From Oscillospiraceae bacterium (GTDB taxonomy: Bacteria; Bacillota; Clostridia; Oscillospirales; Ruminococcaceae), in assembly GCA_016281125.1 (NCBI GenBank), contig JAEEIA010000001.1, positions 62,001 to 126,000 of the forward strand: 64,000 nt of DNA, in the 5' to 3' direction. Positions within the stretch are counted from its first letter, which is position 1. Each line of letters opens with the position of its first letter. The notes under the pieces are model-generated. The model was not told where the DNA came from, ran no database searches, and was given only the letters and a program-made list of their open reading frames with translations. A program made the translations under genes and the position numbers. Shown in pieces: positions 33,600 to 42,178 of the stretch.

Positions 33600-34907
33600 T
33601 CAGTCATGCAGCTTGCGCTTGTCGATGACGCGCACGGCCTTGCCCTCGCTTCTGGTAATGGTCTTCGGGGCGACGAGATGCACCTTCGGGCTGATGCCGA
33701 GCATCGTCTTGATTGCGCCTGCAAGGCTGCGCTCCTTTTCCTGGAGATCCTTGACCTTGTCGGAGAACTGCTCCGGGTTCATCTCCACGCTGATGTCCAG
33801 CGTATCGGAGTTGTTCTTTCTGTCCACCTCGATGAGGTAGTTCGGGGAGTAGCCCTGCTCGATCAGCACGGTTTCGATCTGCGACGGGAACACATTGACG
33901 CCGCGGATAATCATCATATCGTCGCTTCTGCCCTTCGGCTTTGCCATTTTGATGAGCGTTCTGCCGCAGGAGCACTTCTTTCTGGAAAGGACGCAGAGGT
34001 CGCGTGTGCGGTAGCGCAGCAGCGGGAATGCCTCCTTTGTAATGCTGGTAAAGACCAGCTCGCCGACGGTTCCCTCCGGGAGCACCTCGCCGGTTTCCGG
34101 ATCAATGATCTCGGGGATAAAGTGATCCTCATTGATGTGCATACCGGTCTGCTCACAGCACTCGAATGCAACGCCGGGGCCGGAGGACTCGGTCAGGCCG
34201 TAAATGTCGTATGCCTTGATGCCGAGCGACTGCTCAATGGATCTGCGCATTTCCTCTGTCCACGGCTCTGCGCCGAAGATACCGGCTTTCAGCTGAATAT
34301 CGTCCGGTGTCAGACCCATGTCGTGCAGCGTTTCGCCGATGTATGCGGCGTAGGACGGCGTGCAGCAGAGGATCGTGGCACCGAGGTCGCGCATGAACTG
34401 GATCTGGCGCTCGGTGTTGCCGGAGGACATCGGCAGCGTCAGGCAGCCGACCTTGTGCGAGCCGCCGTTGAGGCCGAAGCCGCCCGTGAACAGGCCGTAG
34501 CCGTATGCGACCTGGCAGACATCGTCTGCGGTGCCGCCGGCCGCGGTAATGGCTCTGGCGCAGCAGTCCTCCCAGAGATCGACGTCATTCTGCGTGTAAA
34601 ATGCCACGACGCGTCTGCCGGTGGTGCCGCTGGTGGAGTGGATGCGGACGCAGTCCTTCATCGGGACGGCGAGCATACCGGTCGGATACGCTTCACGCAG
34701 GTCTGCCTTGGAGAGAAACGGCAGCTTGTGCAGGTCGTCAACAGACTGAATATCGTCCGGCGTGACGCCTTTTTTGTCCATGAGATCCCTGTAATAGGGA
34801 ACATTGTCGTAGACATGGCGTACCTGTTTCACGAGCCGTTCGCTCTGGAGTGCTTTCATGTCCTCGCGGGACATTGTTTCAATGTCCGCCTGCCAGTACT
34901 TTTCCAT
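33600..34907 (-). CDS. paaK: Phenylacetate-CoA ligase
   Basis: A 435-residue adenylate-forming enzyme that activates phenylacetate or related aryl acids to their CoA thioesters. The nucleotide-binding HSTSGTTGRR motif lies at about 90-99, YGLTESSGPGV near 240, and RTRDLC and the DDMMIIRGVNVFPSQIE segment follow. Full length. With iorA/iorB it forms the usual module: aromatic 2-oxoacids are converted by IorAB to aryl-acetyl-CoA, and PaaK acts on the free acids. Confidence 0.93.
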   Translation of the reverse strand: MEKYWQADIETMSREDMKALQSERLVKQVRHVYDNVPYYRDLMDKKGVTPDDIQSVDDLHKLPFLSKADLREAYPTGMLAVPMKDCVRIHSTSGTTGRRVVAFYTQNDVDLWEDCCARAITAAGGTADDVCQVAYGYGLFTGGFGLNGGSHKVGCLTLPMSSGNTERQIQFMRDLGATILCCTPSYAAYIGETLHDMGLTPDDIQLKAGIFGAEPWTEEMRRSIEQSLGIKAYDIYGLTESSGPGVAFECCEQTGMHINEDHFIPEIIDPETGEVLPEGTVGELVFTSITKEAFPLLRYRTRDLCVLSRKKCSCGRTLIKMAKPKGRSDDMMIIRGVNVFPSQIETVLIEQGYSPNYLIEVDRKNNSDTLDISVEMNPEQFSDKVKDLQEKERSLAGAIKTMLGISPKVHLVAPKTITRSEGKAVRVIDKRKLHD

Positions 34908-34996
34908 GGGGATTCATTCCTTTCAGATAAAATGGGTGATGCAGGTTTTCCGGAATATTTTACAGCCGGATCCTTACTTTCCGGCATTGTGTCCGT

Positions 34997-35572
34997 TTAT
35001 TCGGCAGCTCTGCCGAGTGCGAATGCCTTGCGGTTCATTTCGATGAACTTTTCCGGTACGCACTGGTTCAGGGCTTCCTGCCAGATCGCCTCATCAAAAT
35101 CCATCTTCTTGGATACGACGCCCATCAGCACGACGTTCGATGCCTTTGAACTGCCTGCCTGTTCTGCGAGCGAGAGCGCATCGACAGCGGTAACGTCAAT
35201 GCCCATGCCCCTGAGGTTTTCGATGATGCCGGTCGGATAGCTTGCCGCGCCGGTGATCACCGGCATCGGATCGAGCGTCTGGGTGGAGGTGACGATCTTG
35301 CCGCCCTTTTTCAGATAGCCTGCCCAGCGGGCTGCCTCCAGCAGCTCAAAAGAGATAATGACGTCCGCCTCGCCCTTTTCGACGGTCGGGGAATAGACGG
35401 CATCGCCGTATTTGACGTAGGTGACAACGGAGCCGCCGCGCTGGCTCATGCCGTGTACCTCACTGACCTTGACGGCAAAGCCCTGCTGGAGCAGTACATT
35501 GCCGAGGATGCGGCTTGCGAGCAGGGAACCCTGTCCGCCGACGCCGACGATCATAACAGATTTCGTTTCCAT
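34997..35572 (-). CDS. iorB: Indolepyruvate:ferredoxin oxidoreductase beta subunit
   Basis: A 191-residue gamma-type domain of 2-oxoacid:ferredoxin oxidoreductases. VGVGGQGSLLASRILG opens the protein and SEVHGMSQRGGSVVTYVKYG is the signature. It pairs with IorA at 35819-37546 to oxidise aryl pyruvates with CoA and ferredoxin. AAAGGAG precedes the ATG. Confidence 0.93.
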   Translation of the reverse strand: METKSVMIVGVGGQGSLLASRILGNVLLQQGFAVKVSEVHGMSQRGGSVVTYVKYGDAVYSPTVEKGEADVIISFELLEAARWAGYLKKGGKIVTSTQTLDPMPVITGAASYPTGIIENLRGMGIDVTAVDALSLAEQAGSSKASNVVLMGVVSKKMDFDEAIWQEALNQCVPEKFIEMNRKAFALGRAAE

Positions 35573-35597
35573 TTACAGAACTCCTTTACGTTCGTAA

Positions 35598-35822
35598 TTA
35601 TCGCTTTTTGTGAATGCGGAACATTTCGAGCTTTCCGCATTTCGGGCATTCATAGATCTGTACGTGAAGCGCACCGGAAAGCAAATTGTCCCAGTGCTCC
35701 AGAAACATGCCCCACTGCCCGAGCTGGATGCGCTGTGCGCCCTGGTATTCCATGCGGATGCCGCAGTACGGGCAGTCAATCTTCCGGATCCTGACGCCGG
35801 TCGTTTTCTTTATGATACTCAT
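35598..35822 (-). CDS. Small zinc-ribbon protein between iorA and iorB
   Basis: A 74-residue protein with two cysteine pairs, CPYCG near 17 and CPKCG near 61, spaced like a zinc or iron knuckle. Its ATG overlaps the iorA stop in an ATGA, so it is translationally coupled to iorA. No known role; it could help metal handling of the oxidoreductase, by position only. Confidence 0.7.
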   Translation of the reverse strand: MSIIKKTTGVRIRKIDCPYCGIRMEYQGAQRIQLGQWGMFLEHWDNLLSGALHVQIYECPKCGKLEMFRIHKKR

Positions 35823-37546
35823 TTGCCGATTGCACCGAATTTGCAGAGCTCCTCGCAGATGCCGCAGCCGACGCACTGGGTATGGTCGATGCAGGCCTTG
35901 CCGTCCTTCATGGAGATGGCATGGCAGCCGAGCTTCAGGCACATTTTGCAGCTCTTGCACTTGTCAGTATCGACATGGAGCGGCGGATTGTGCTTGACAT
36001 ATTTCAGCAGCGCGCACGGACGGCGGCTGATGATGACGGAAGGCTCATTGACGGCGAGCTCCTCGGTGATGGCCTGCTCCATTTCGGACAGTTTATACGG
36101 ATCCGCGACTCTGACGCGCTTGATGCCGATTGCATGACAGAGCGCGACCAGATCGACAGCCGCAGCCGGGTCGCCCTTGAGGTTCTTGCCCGTGGTCGGG
36201 TTCTGCTGGTGACCGGTCATGCCGGTGATGGAATTGTCAAGGATAATGACGGTGGAATTGGATGCGTTATACGCAACATTGACAAGGCTGTTCAGGCCGG
36301 TGTGCATAAAGGTGGAATCGCCGATGACCGCAACGGTCTTGTTCTGGGACTGCTCACCGAGCACCTTGTTGAAGCCGTGCAGGCAGGAAACAGAGGAGCC
36401 CATGCAGATCGTCCAGTCGATGGATTCCAGCGGCTTTGCTGCGCCGAGCGTATAGCAGCCGATATCGCCGGAAACGGTGATCTTGTGCTTGGCCAGCGTA
36501 TAGAATACGCCGCGGTGCGGACATCCCGCGCACATGACCGGCGGACGGATCGGCAGCTGTTCCGGATATGCGGTGACCTCCGGCGTCTGACCGAGCAGCT
36601 TTTCCGCGATGATGACCTGATTCAGCTCACCGATGTTGCCGAAGATCTCCTTGCCCTTGCAGTCGATGCCCAGCGCCTTTGCGTGTGCCTCGAGAATGCC
36701 GTCCAGCTCCTCAATGATGTAAACGGTTTTGCACTTTGCGGCAAAATCAAGGAAGAGCTTGTCGGGCAGCGGATTGGTCATGCCGAGCTTGAGATAGTTG
36801 ACCTTATTACCGAGCGCATCCTTTGCGTACTGATACGCAGCGCCGCAGGTGATGACGCCGATGTCGGAGCCGTTGTCCTCGACCTTGTTGATCGGAGCGG
36901 TTTCCGCGTATGCGATCAGCTTTCTTGTGCGCTCCTCCACGACAACGTGGCGGTTCTTTGCATTCGCCGGCACCATGACGTACTTCTGCGGTGTCTTGAC
37001 GTAGGGCTTGAGCTCCTTTTCCTGGCGGGGAAGCTGCTCCACGGCGCTCTGTGAGTGTGCAACTCTTGTTGCGGTGCGCACGAGCACCGGCGTATCAAAC
37101 TCCTCGGAAATTTCATAGCCGAGCATTGCGAAGTCCTTGCACTCTTGCGAATCGGACGGCTCCAGCATCGGAACCTTGGAAGCGATGGCATGATGACGGG
37201 AATCCTGTTCATTCTGAGAGGAATGCATACCCGGATCATCGGCCACGGCGATGACCAGACCGCCGTTGACGCCGGTATAGGATGCGGTGTACAGCGGATC
37301 CGCGGCGACATTCAGACCGACGTGCTTCATCGCGGCGAATGCTCTTGCGCCTGCAAAGCTCGCGCCGAGTGCAGATTCGACGGCAACCTTTTCATTCGGC
37401 GCCCATTCTGCGTATACTTCGTCGTACTTTGCAATGGTTTCGGTGATCTCTGTGGACGGGGTGCCCGGATAGCTGGACGCGAACCGGCAGCCTGCCTCAT
37501 AAAGACCTCTTGCGAATGCTTCATTTCCAAGCATCAGTTTTTTCAT
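35819..37546 (-). CDS. iorA: Indolepyruvate:ferredoxin oxidoreductase alpha subunit
   Basis: 575 residues: pyrimidine-binding domain (about 1-180), a linker domain, the thiamine-diphosphate domain with CAGCPHRG and GDIGCYTLG, then a C-terminal ferredoxin domain with two CxxCxxC-type clusters (CKSCKMC and CVGCGIC). It decarboxylates indolepyruvate and related keto acids from aromatic amino acids. AAGGAG upstream. First gene of the ior-paaK group. Confidence 0.95.
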   Translation of the reverse strand: MKKLMLGNEAFARGLYEAGCRFASSYPGTPSTEITETIAKYDEVYAEWAPNEKVAVESALGASFAGARAFAAMKHVGLNVAADPLYTASYTGVNGGLVIAVADDPGMHSSQNEQDSRHHAIASKVPMLEPSDSQECKDFAMLGYEISEEFDTPVLVRTATRVAHSQSAVEQLPRQEKELKPYVKTPQKYVMVPANAKNRHVVVEERTRKLIAYAETAPINKVEDNGSDIGVITCGAAYQYAKDALGNKVNYLKLGMTNPLPDKLFLDFAAKCKTVYIIEELDGILEAHAKALGIDCKGKEIFGNIGELNQVIIAEKLLGQTPEVTAYPEQLPIRPPVMCAGCPHRGVFYTLAKHKITVSGDIGCYTLGAAKPLESIDWTICMGSSVSCLHGFNKVLGEQSQNKTVAVIGDSTFMHTGLNSLVNVAYNASNSTVIILDNSITGMTGHQQNPTTGKNLKGDPAAAVDLVALCHAIGIKRVRVADPYKLSEMEQAITEELAVNEPSVIISRRPCALLKYVKHNPPLHVDTDKCKSCKMCLKLGCHAISMKDGKACIDHTQCVGCGICEELCKFGAIGK

Positions 37547-37585
37547 GTGTATTCTCCTTTTTTCAGTTCACGCGGAACTGTTGAT

Positions 37586-38155
37586 TTACGATTTCGGCGC
37601 GCACTCGATGCGCATGCCTTCGAGGCCGTATTCCTCATCGGTTGCCTCGCGGACATCGGTGATCTGAATTTTCTGCTCCTTGAGCGCGATGTCCTTCACA
37701 AAGCCGCCGTTGGAAAATTCCCACTGGCAAAGCTCGACGTCCTGTTCTCCGACGAGGAACGTAAAGGTTTTGTCCTCTTGCAATTTGGCGCAGAGCTCAT
37801 CGGTGAGCCTGATGACGAACGGGCCGTCCTGGAACAGCGTGACAACGGCTGCACGCGGCGTGTCGGGATCGGTCACGTAATCCGGAATCAGCTTGCGCAC
37901 GGTCGCGGTAAAGCTGCCGGAAACGGTGCAGAGCTGCGGCTGCGCGTAAGCATCCGGATCCTCCGGGACAGCCGCGGCGGAATCCTCCGTGACGACCAGG
38001 TCTGGCGCGGAGCTTGCGGCATCATCCGGGAGGCTGATGCCGACAGCGCTTTTTGCGGATTCGTCTGGCTTCGGTGTCGGGCCCTGCTTTCCGCAGCCGG
38101 TCAGGCAGACCAGCGCAGCCGTCAGCGCGATGGTTGAGCGCATTCTCGTTTTCAT
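37586..38155 (-). CDS. Putative lipoprotein
   Basis: A 189-residue protein with a lipoprotein signal peptide ending LTGC (Cys21), a Pro/Ser/Asp-rich linker, then a domain of about 125 residues that looks like a small beta-barrel (GSFTATVRKLIPDY, FVIRLTDELCAKL). Not recognised. Its start overlaps the stop of the HAD gene by 4 bases. Last gene of the pncB operon. Confidence 0.7.
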   Translation of the reverse strand: MKTRMRSTIALTAALVCLTGCGKQGPTPKPDESAKSAVGISLPDDAASSAPDLVVTEDSAAAVPEDPDAYAQPQLCTVSGSFTATVRKLIPDYVTDPDTPRAAVVTLFQDGPFVIRLTDELCAKLQEDKTFTFLVGEQDVELCQWEFSNGGFVKDIALKEQKIQITDVREATDEEYGLEGMRIECAPKS

Positions 38156-38991
38156 AGCACACCTCCGTGAAATAATGATTGCAGATATTCGGCGACGGCG
38201 TCCTCTGTGTTGCAGCCGATGATCAGATCGGCGCGTTCTTTCAGGACATCCGCTGCATTGCCGACCGCAATTTTCGTATCGCAGGCGTCAAACAGCGGAA
38301 AGTCGTTGCGGTTGTCCCCGAAGCCTGTCACATGACGGGCACCGGTCAGGCGCCGCACCTTCTGAACGCCGTGGAATTTGGATGCTTCCGGCGCGGAGAT
38401 TTCCAGATACCAGATCTCCGGCTCATATACATCCTGATAATATGCGACGGTGATGCCGCCGATTTTGCGAAGTGCCTCACGCAGCGGATCAAGCTGCGGC
38501 TTCGGCGCATTGAGCGACATATACACCGGACATTCCGATTTCAGCGATTCCATGCTCGGAACCTGATAAAACGGCTTGCCGAACCGGTCGTGCCGCGCCT
38601 GATAATAGCGCTGCATATGCGGCGTGCTGAGCGCCGTGTAGCAGCAGCGGAGCTGATCGGACGGCACACAGAACACAAAGCCGTTGAAGCCGAATTCCCT
38701 GTACAGCGCACAGACGGCAAGGAACGCGTCCTGCGGGATGCCCGCCGCATCGACAATCCGGTTTTTGACGGGGTCGTGCAGCACGGAGCCGTTTTGCAGA
38801 ATCAGCGGGAGTGTGAGCGGCAGTCCTTCCAGCAGCGGCATCACCGTAAAGGATGTGCGTGCCGTTGCGACGGTCAGCTGCAAGCCCTCTCTGAGCAGCG
38901 CACTGAGAATGGCTTTGGAGCGTTCAGAAACAGAAACATCCGGCAGGAGCAGCGTCCCGTCCAGATCGGTCACAAAAAGTGTATCAGTCAC
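38152..38991 (-). CDS. HAD-superfamily (Cof-type) phosphatase
   Basis: A 279-residue cytosolic hydrolase with HAD motif I VTDLDGTLL (nucleophile D9, acid/base D11), a C2B-type cap in the middle, and motif IV GFGDNRNDFPLF. Typical substrates are sugar phosphates or flavin/pyridoxal phosphates; the actual one is not evident. It overlaps the glycosidase-like gene by 8 bases. Confidence 0.88.
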   Translation of the reverse strand: MTDTLFVTDLDGTLLLPDVSVSERSKAILSALLREGLQLTVATARTSFTVMPLLEGLPLTLPLILQNGSVLHDPVKNRIVDAAGIPQDAFLAVCALYREFGFNGFVFCVPSDQLRCCYTALSTPHMQRYYQARHDRFGKPFYQVPSMESLKSECPVYMSLNAPKPQLDPLREALRKIGGITVAYYQDVYEPEIWYLEISAPEASKFHGVQKVRRLTGARHVTGFGDNRNDFPLFDACDTKIAVGNAADVLKERADLIIGCNTEDAVAEYLQSLFHGGVL

Positions 38992-40447
38992 GGCTTGCCT
39001 CCACAGGGTCGTATGCGATGCGGATTTCCGGCAGACTTGTGACTGTCGTATAGCTGTTCAGCAAATCGTCGCCGTGTTCCGGTTCATTTTTGCCGGATGC
39101 GGGCGGTGCGAACAGCCTGATCTGCAAATCGCAGGGCGTCATGAGCGTATCCTCATAGAATGCGGGCATCAGATCGACAAATTTCGTCTGCGGCGCCTTA
39201 TAAAACCATTTGCCGTTGCATTCCAGCATATAGTTCCCTTCGTCGGAAAAGTACAGCTCGCAGAAATGCGGGTTATCATCCAGATGCAGCGGAATCGCAA
39301 GCCCCTCTGCGTCCTCGGCGCCGCCCCAGCGGAGCGTGACGGGGAGTACAGCGGGTTCCTGTCCGGTGATTTCCGGCAGGAACATGCTGTCGCGCAGCCA
39401 GCTTTTGAAGGTCTGCATCACAGGCTGTGCAATGCCGCAGCGGGGATCGGACGGCTCCTCGGTTTCCAGTCCCAGACGGCCGCGGTCGCGGAACTGATAA
39501 AAGTTGATGGCGGTGAGCCAGCGTTCCGGATCCGCCTTCAGCAGCCGGAAGAAGCCGTCCACCATATCGCATTGCTCATACGGCCCGGTAACGTCACCGT
39601 CGGCATTGAACTCGCTCATGACCATGGGCTTTGTCTGCCCGTTGTTCAGTTCCGTGAATCTGCGGAATGAGCGTTTCGTCAGGTCATAGACATTCTGATA
39701 CGTATCCCGCCGGTGTGAGCGTCCGCCCGGCTTTGCGACATCGAACGGCCAGCCCCAGTGCAGCGCCATGTATTTGTCCACCGACCAGATATCCGCCGCG
39801 GGGATTGTGCAGGCAAACTCCGCCTCGCGCACCATTTCTGCGGATGCGGGATCCTCAATGCCGCCGATGCAGATCACGGTCTGCACATTCGGCGCATGCG
39901 CACGGATCACCTCCGATGCATGGACGAAAAATGCGGCAACCTCCTCATAGGAGGCGCGCTTGCTGAATGCGAACCAGCTGCCGGTTGCCTCGTGATTGAG
40001 CCGGAGCATCAGCGGGCCGTAGGGCTTCAGATCCTCGGCGATTGCAATGAGATGCTCGTCCGTGATGTGCGGGTCGCAGGTCAGCGTCAGCGTGACGTCC
40101 TGTCCGTGGCGGCGGATGTCCTGCATCTGCCGGAACACAGCGCCGCCGCGGGAGCCGTTCAGCCCGCCGGTATACGGAAAATAGTCGTCATAGGGATAAT
40201 CCCACTGGAAGGAAACCGCTCTGTCCGGGAAGGCATCCCTCGCCCGGAGCGGAAATCCCTCATCCAGCGGATAATAGCAGTACATCAGATTGACGGAACG
40301 CACCGGCCTTCCGAGCGTATGCAGAATATAATCCTGCGAAACATATTCGCCGCGCTCACTGCCGTCCGTCAGATCCATTGCGATGCGGGCGGAACCCATA
40401 TGAATGCGGGTCAGCGGCTGATTTGCGGAAAGATCACCTGTGCGCAT
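38984..40447 (-). CDS. GH26-like (clan GH-A) glycosidase, no signal peptide
   Basis: A 487-residue protein resembling a TIM-barrel glycoside hydrolase. LMLRLNHEATGSWFAF (about 145-160) matches the GH26 acid/base region in which Glu follows His, and MVMSEFNADG (about 277-286) fits the nucleophile strand. A C-terminal beta domain of about 120 residues follows. No secretion signal is visible, so it appears cytosolic, unlike most beta-mannanases. The start lies 1 base after the pncB stop without a clear ribosome-binding site, implying coupling. The family assignment is by motif only. Confidence 0.6.
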   Translation of the reverse strand: MRTGDLSANQPLTRIHMGSARIAMDLTDGSERGEYVSQDYILHTLGRPVRSVNLMYCYYPLDEGFPLRARDAFPDRAVSFQWDYPYDDYFPYTGGLNGSRGGAVFRQMQDIRRHGQDVTLTLTCDPHITDEHLIAIAEDLKPYGPLMLRLNHEATGSWFAFSKRASYEEVAAFFVHASEVIRAHAPNVQTVICIGGIEDPASAEMVREAEFACTIPAADIWSVDKYMALHWGWPFDVAKPGGRSHRRDTYQNVYDLTKRSFRRFTELNNGQTKPMVMSEFNADGDVTGPYEQCDMVDGFFRLLKADPERWLTAINFYQFRDRGRLGLETEEPSDPRCGIAQPVMQTFKSWLRDSMFLPEITGQEPAVLPVTLRWGGAEDAEGLAIPLHLDDNPHFCELYFSDEGNYMLECNGKWFYKAPQTKFVDLMPAFYEDTLMTPCDLQIRLFAPPASGKNEPEHGDDLLNSYTTVTSLPEIRIAYDPVEASRD

Positions 40448-40448
40448 A

Positions 40449-41930
40449 TCAGTCCGCGAAATATTTATCGAGCAGCTCGCGCTTCAGCTTCCAGAGCGGC
40501 TCGGAGAGATCGACATAGTAAGCGTGCGGGTTTTCAAAGCGCTTGACCTCGTCCCAGATCGTATCGAGCTGTGCCTCACAATAGCTGCGCATCTCACCGA
40601 TGGACGGGGATTCGTAAACGCACTTTCCCTTTTCAAAGACCGGAACCTGGAGCTTCACGGCGCGGAAATTCGTCAGCGTCTTGCGCTTGTAGGTGAACTC
40701 CGGATCGAAAATGACATACGGCTGCGTGTCGTCGATGACCTCATCGGCCAGCGTGATCACGTCCGCGATTGCCATGCCGGTTTCGCCGTCGAACAATCTC
40801 CACGGGGTTTTGAAGCCGGGATTTGTGATCTTTGCGGCGTTCTCGGAAATTTTGATCTTCGGGATCATCACATCCGGATGCTCCGCCGTTCCGGCCGCAG
40901 CGAGCTTGTATACGCCGCCGAATACCGGCTCGGAGCGCGAGGTGACAAGGCGTTCGCCGACGCCGAAGCTGTCGATCTGCGCACCCTGTACGAGCAGGTC
41001 GCGGATGATGTATTCGTCAAGGGAATTGGAGGCAACGATTTTGACCTCCGGCAGTCCGGCTTCGTCCAGCATGATGCGTGCCTTCTTGGAGAGATAGGCA
41101 ATATCGCCGCTGTCGATGCGGATACCCTGCGGGACATGGCCTGCCGCTTTCAGCTCCTTGAATACGGTGATTGCATTCGGCACGCCGGATTTCAGTACAT
41201 GGAAGGTATCGACAAGCAGCGTGCATGCATCCGGATAGACCTTTGCATAGGCACGGAATGCCTCCAGCTCGGACGGGAACAGCTGCACCCAGCTGTGCGC
41301 CATGGTGCCGAGTGCCGGAACGCCGAATTCGCGGTCGCAGATCGCGCAGGCCGTCCCTGCTGCACCTGCGATATACGCAGCTCTTGCGCCGTAAAGCGCG
41401 CCGTCGCTGCCCTGTGCTCTGCGGGAGCCGAATTCCATGACCGGTCTGCCGTCCGCCGCACGGACAATGCGGTTCGCCTTTGTGGCAATCAGCGACTGGT
41501 GATTGACCGTCAGCAGCAGCATCGTTTCGATGAACTGCGCCTGCATGGCCGGGCCGCGGACAGTCATCAGCGGCTCATTCGGGAAGATCGGGGTGCCCTC
41601 GGGGATCGCCCAGACATCGCAAGTGAATTCAAAATCTGCAAGATATTGCAGGAATGCTTCGGAGAAAATCTGCTTTTCACGCAGATACTGAATATCCGCG
41701 TCCGTAAAGCGCAGGCTTTTCAGATAGTCGATTGCCTGCTCCAGACCTGCCATGATGGCATAGCCGCCCTGATCGGGCACCTTGCGGAAGAACAGGTCAA
41801 AGCAGACGGTTACGCTGCCGAGCCCGTTTTCCAGGAAGCCGTTTGCCATGGTCAGCTCATAGAAATCGACAAGCATTGTCAGATTCCGGGCGGCAAACAG
41901 CGAGGACTGTGTATGCACTTCTGTATTCAT
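40449..41930 (-). CDS. pncB: Nicotinate phosphoribosyltransferase
   Basis: A 493-residue enzyme of NAD salvage that joins nicotinate to PRPP. The start MLVDFYELTMANGFLENG and the EFGSRRAQGSDGALYGARAAYI segment are diagnostic, and RIDSGDIAYLSKKARIMLD forms the phosphate-binding site. A promoter is visible at 42026-42054. It heads an operon with the GH26-like gene, HAD phosphatase and lipoprotein. Confidence 0.95.
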   Translation of the reverse strand: MNTEVHTQSSLFAARNLTMLVDFYELTMANGFLENGLGSVTVCFDLFFRKVPDQGGYAIMAGLEQAIDYLKSLRFTDADIQYLREKQIFSEAFLQYLADFEFTCDVWAIPEGTPIFPNEPLMTVRGPAMQAQFIETMLLLTVNHQSLIATKANRIVRAADGRPVMEFGSRRAQGSDGALYGARAAYIAGAAGTACAICDREFGVPALGTMAHSWVQLFPSELEAFRAYAKVYPDACTLLVDTFHVLKSGVPNAITVFKELKAAGHVPQGIRIDSGDIAYLSKKARIMLDEAGLPEVKIVASNSLDEYIIRDLLVQGAQIDSFGVGERLVTSRSEPVFGGVYKLAAAGTAEHPDVMIPKIKISENAAKITNPGFKTPWRLFDGETGMAIADVITLADEVIDDTQPYVIFDPEFTYKRKTLTNFRAVKLQVPVFEKGKCVYESPSIGEMRSYCEAQLDTIWDEVKRFENPHAYYVDLSEPLWKLKRELLDKYFAD

Positions 41931-42025
41931 GCCGTATTCCTCTTTTCAGTCTGTACGGGCACTGCCGTACAGCACGCTTTTGTATCTGCCGCCGCAGATC
42001 CTGCGGCGCACAAATATCCTTATAC

Positions 42026-42054
42026 ATTTTACTACAAAAACTGTTTTTCGTCAA
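42026..42054 (-). promoter_or_regulatory. Promoter of the pncB operon
   Basis: On the - strand TTGACG (42049-42054) and TAAAAT (42026-42031) are spaced by 17 bases. It is divergent to the ahcY promoter. Confidence 0.7.
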
Positions 42055-42105
42055 GTGGTTCCGGAGATTTCCGGGCGGAAGAATCAGAGAAACGGCGGTT
42101 TTCAC

Positions 42106-42134
42106 TTGCAATTCTGCTGAAAATATGGTAAAAT
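42106..42134 (+). promoter_or_regulatory. Promoter of the ahcY operon
   Basis: TTGCAA at 42106-42111 and TAAAAT at 42129-42134 with a 17-base spacer. The short leader leaves no room for a riboswitch. Confidence 0.7.
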
Positions 42135-42178
42135 AACAGCACAGGACAACTGCAATATTTTCAGGAGGTTTACTGTCT

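Noticed and set aside
42135-42178. SAM or SAH riboswitch upstream of ahcY
   Set aside because: The promoter leaves a leader of only about 40 bases, too short for a known SAM/SAH riboswitch, and no matching core was seen.
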